From Desulfovibrio sp. (GTDB lineage: Bacteria > Desulfobacterota > Desulfovibrionia > Desulfovibrionales > Desulfovibrionaceae): DNA of 6,356 nucleotides. The notes under the pieces were generated by a model that saw only the letters and a list, made by a program, of their open reading frames with translations, had not been told where the DNA came from and made no database searches. Position 1 is the stretch's first letter; every line of letters begins with the position of its first letter. The translations under genes were made by a program, and so were the position numbers. This document shows, in pieces, positions 6,295-6,356 of this stretch. The stretch lies in the NCBI GenBank assembly GCA_031270875.1, contig JAISXC010000251.1, forward strand, positions 1 to 6,356. Reading direction: 5' to 3'.

Positions 6295-6356
6295 TCAATC
6301 CACAACCAGCTCCGTCCGCCGGACGACTCCGCCCCGGCGGATGGGAGCCGGGTGGA
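6295..6356 (-). CDS. Possible C-terminal end of an unidentified gene upstream of dus (partial)
   Basis: On the minus strand the last 62 bases stay open to a TGA at 6295-6297. They would encode a basic tail ending HPAPIRRGGVVRRTELVVD (19 residues). The stop is three bases before the dus ATG, the tight spacing expected inside an operon. Against this, the stretch is short and overlaps a hairpin and the second copy of the 21-base inverted repeat, so it may be intergenic sequence that is open by chance. I do not recognise a family from so few residues. Confidence 0.35.
   Translation of the reverse strand, partial: HPAPIRRGGVVRRTELVVD
6311..6345. repeat. GC-rich inverted repeat just upstream of dus
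   Basis: TCCGCCGG at 6315-6322 pairs perfectly with CCGGCGGA at 6334-6341 across an 11-base loop. The stem extends four more pairs outward, to 6311 and 6345, with two G·T wobbles. The structure would lie in the RNA about 20 bases before the dus start, or within the last codons of the upstream gene if that gene is real. No U-tract follows it, so it does not look like a terminator. In a GC-rich coding tail such pairing can also arise by chance. Confidence 0.4.
6336..6356. repeat. 21-base inverted repeat flanking dus, copy 2 (reaches window edge)
   Basis: This is the partner of 5180-5200 in opposite orientation, with 20 of 21 bases matching. It ends exactly where the window ends, so the true length of the repeat is unknown. 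If it continues, the next bases should reproduce the GC-rich hairpin that lies beside copy 1. Confidence 0.6.

Overview
The window looks like ordinary chromosome from a delta-proteobacterial sulfate reducer of the Desulfovibrionaceae type. This is inferred from protein character, a moderately high GC content and gene content; no marker gene here settles the species. All the large genes are recognisable, and they form two convergent blocks separated by a 466-base gap without a confident gene.

Plus-strand block (1-2765): the 3' half of mnmG (tRNA wobble-uridine modification), a membrane-anchored PilZ-domain protein (probable c-di-GMP receptor), and a CorC/HlyC-type twin-CBS protein that starts with TTG behind a strong Shine-Dalgarno. 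The gaps are 2 and 39 bases, so these are probably one operon.

Convergent gap (2766-3231): this holds an 18-bp perfect-stem hairpin with a 4-base loop and a second, overlapping inverted repeat. It looks like a palindromic extragenic element or a shared transcription end. A small minus-strand reading frame runs from the end of cheV to just before the hairpin and is listed only as a candidate.

Minus-strand block (read from 6356 down to 3232): the last codons of a possible unidentified gene, a DusB/NifR3-like tRNA-dihydrouridine synthase, a 167-base spacer with a GC-rich hairpin, ispH (last step of the MEP isoprenoid pathway), and cheV (CheW-receiver chemotaxis coupling protein). ispH and cheV are 22 bases apart and probably co-transcribed.

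Functionally the window mixes RNA modification (mnmG, dus), isoprenoid synthesis (ispH) and motility or second-messenger signalling (PilZ protein, cheV). I see no defence system, CRISPR array, transposase, phage gene or RNA gene. The least explained features are the non-coding ones: the long hairpin between the convergent operons, the hairpin ahead of ispH, and a 20-of-21-base inverted repeat on either side of dus whose second copy runs off the window edge.
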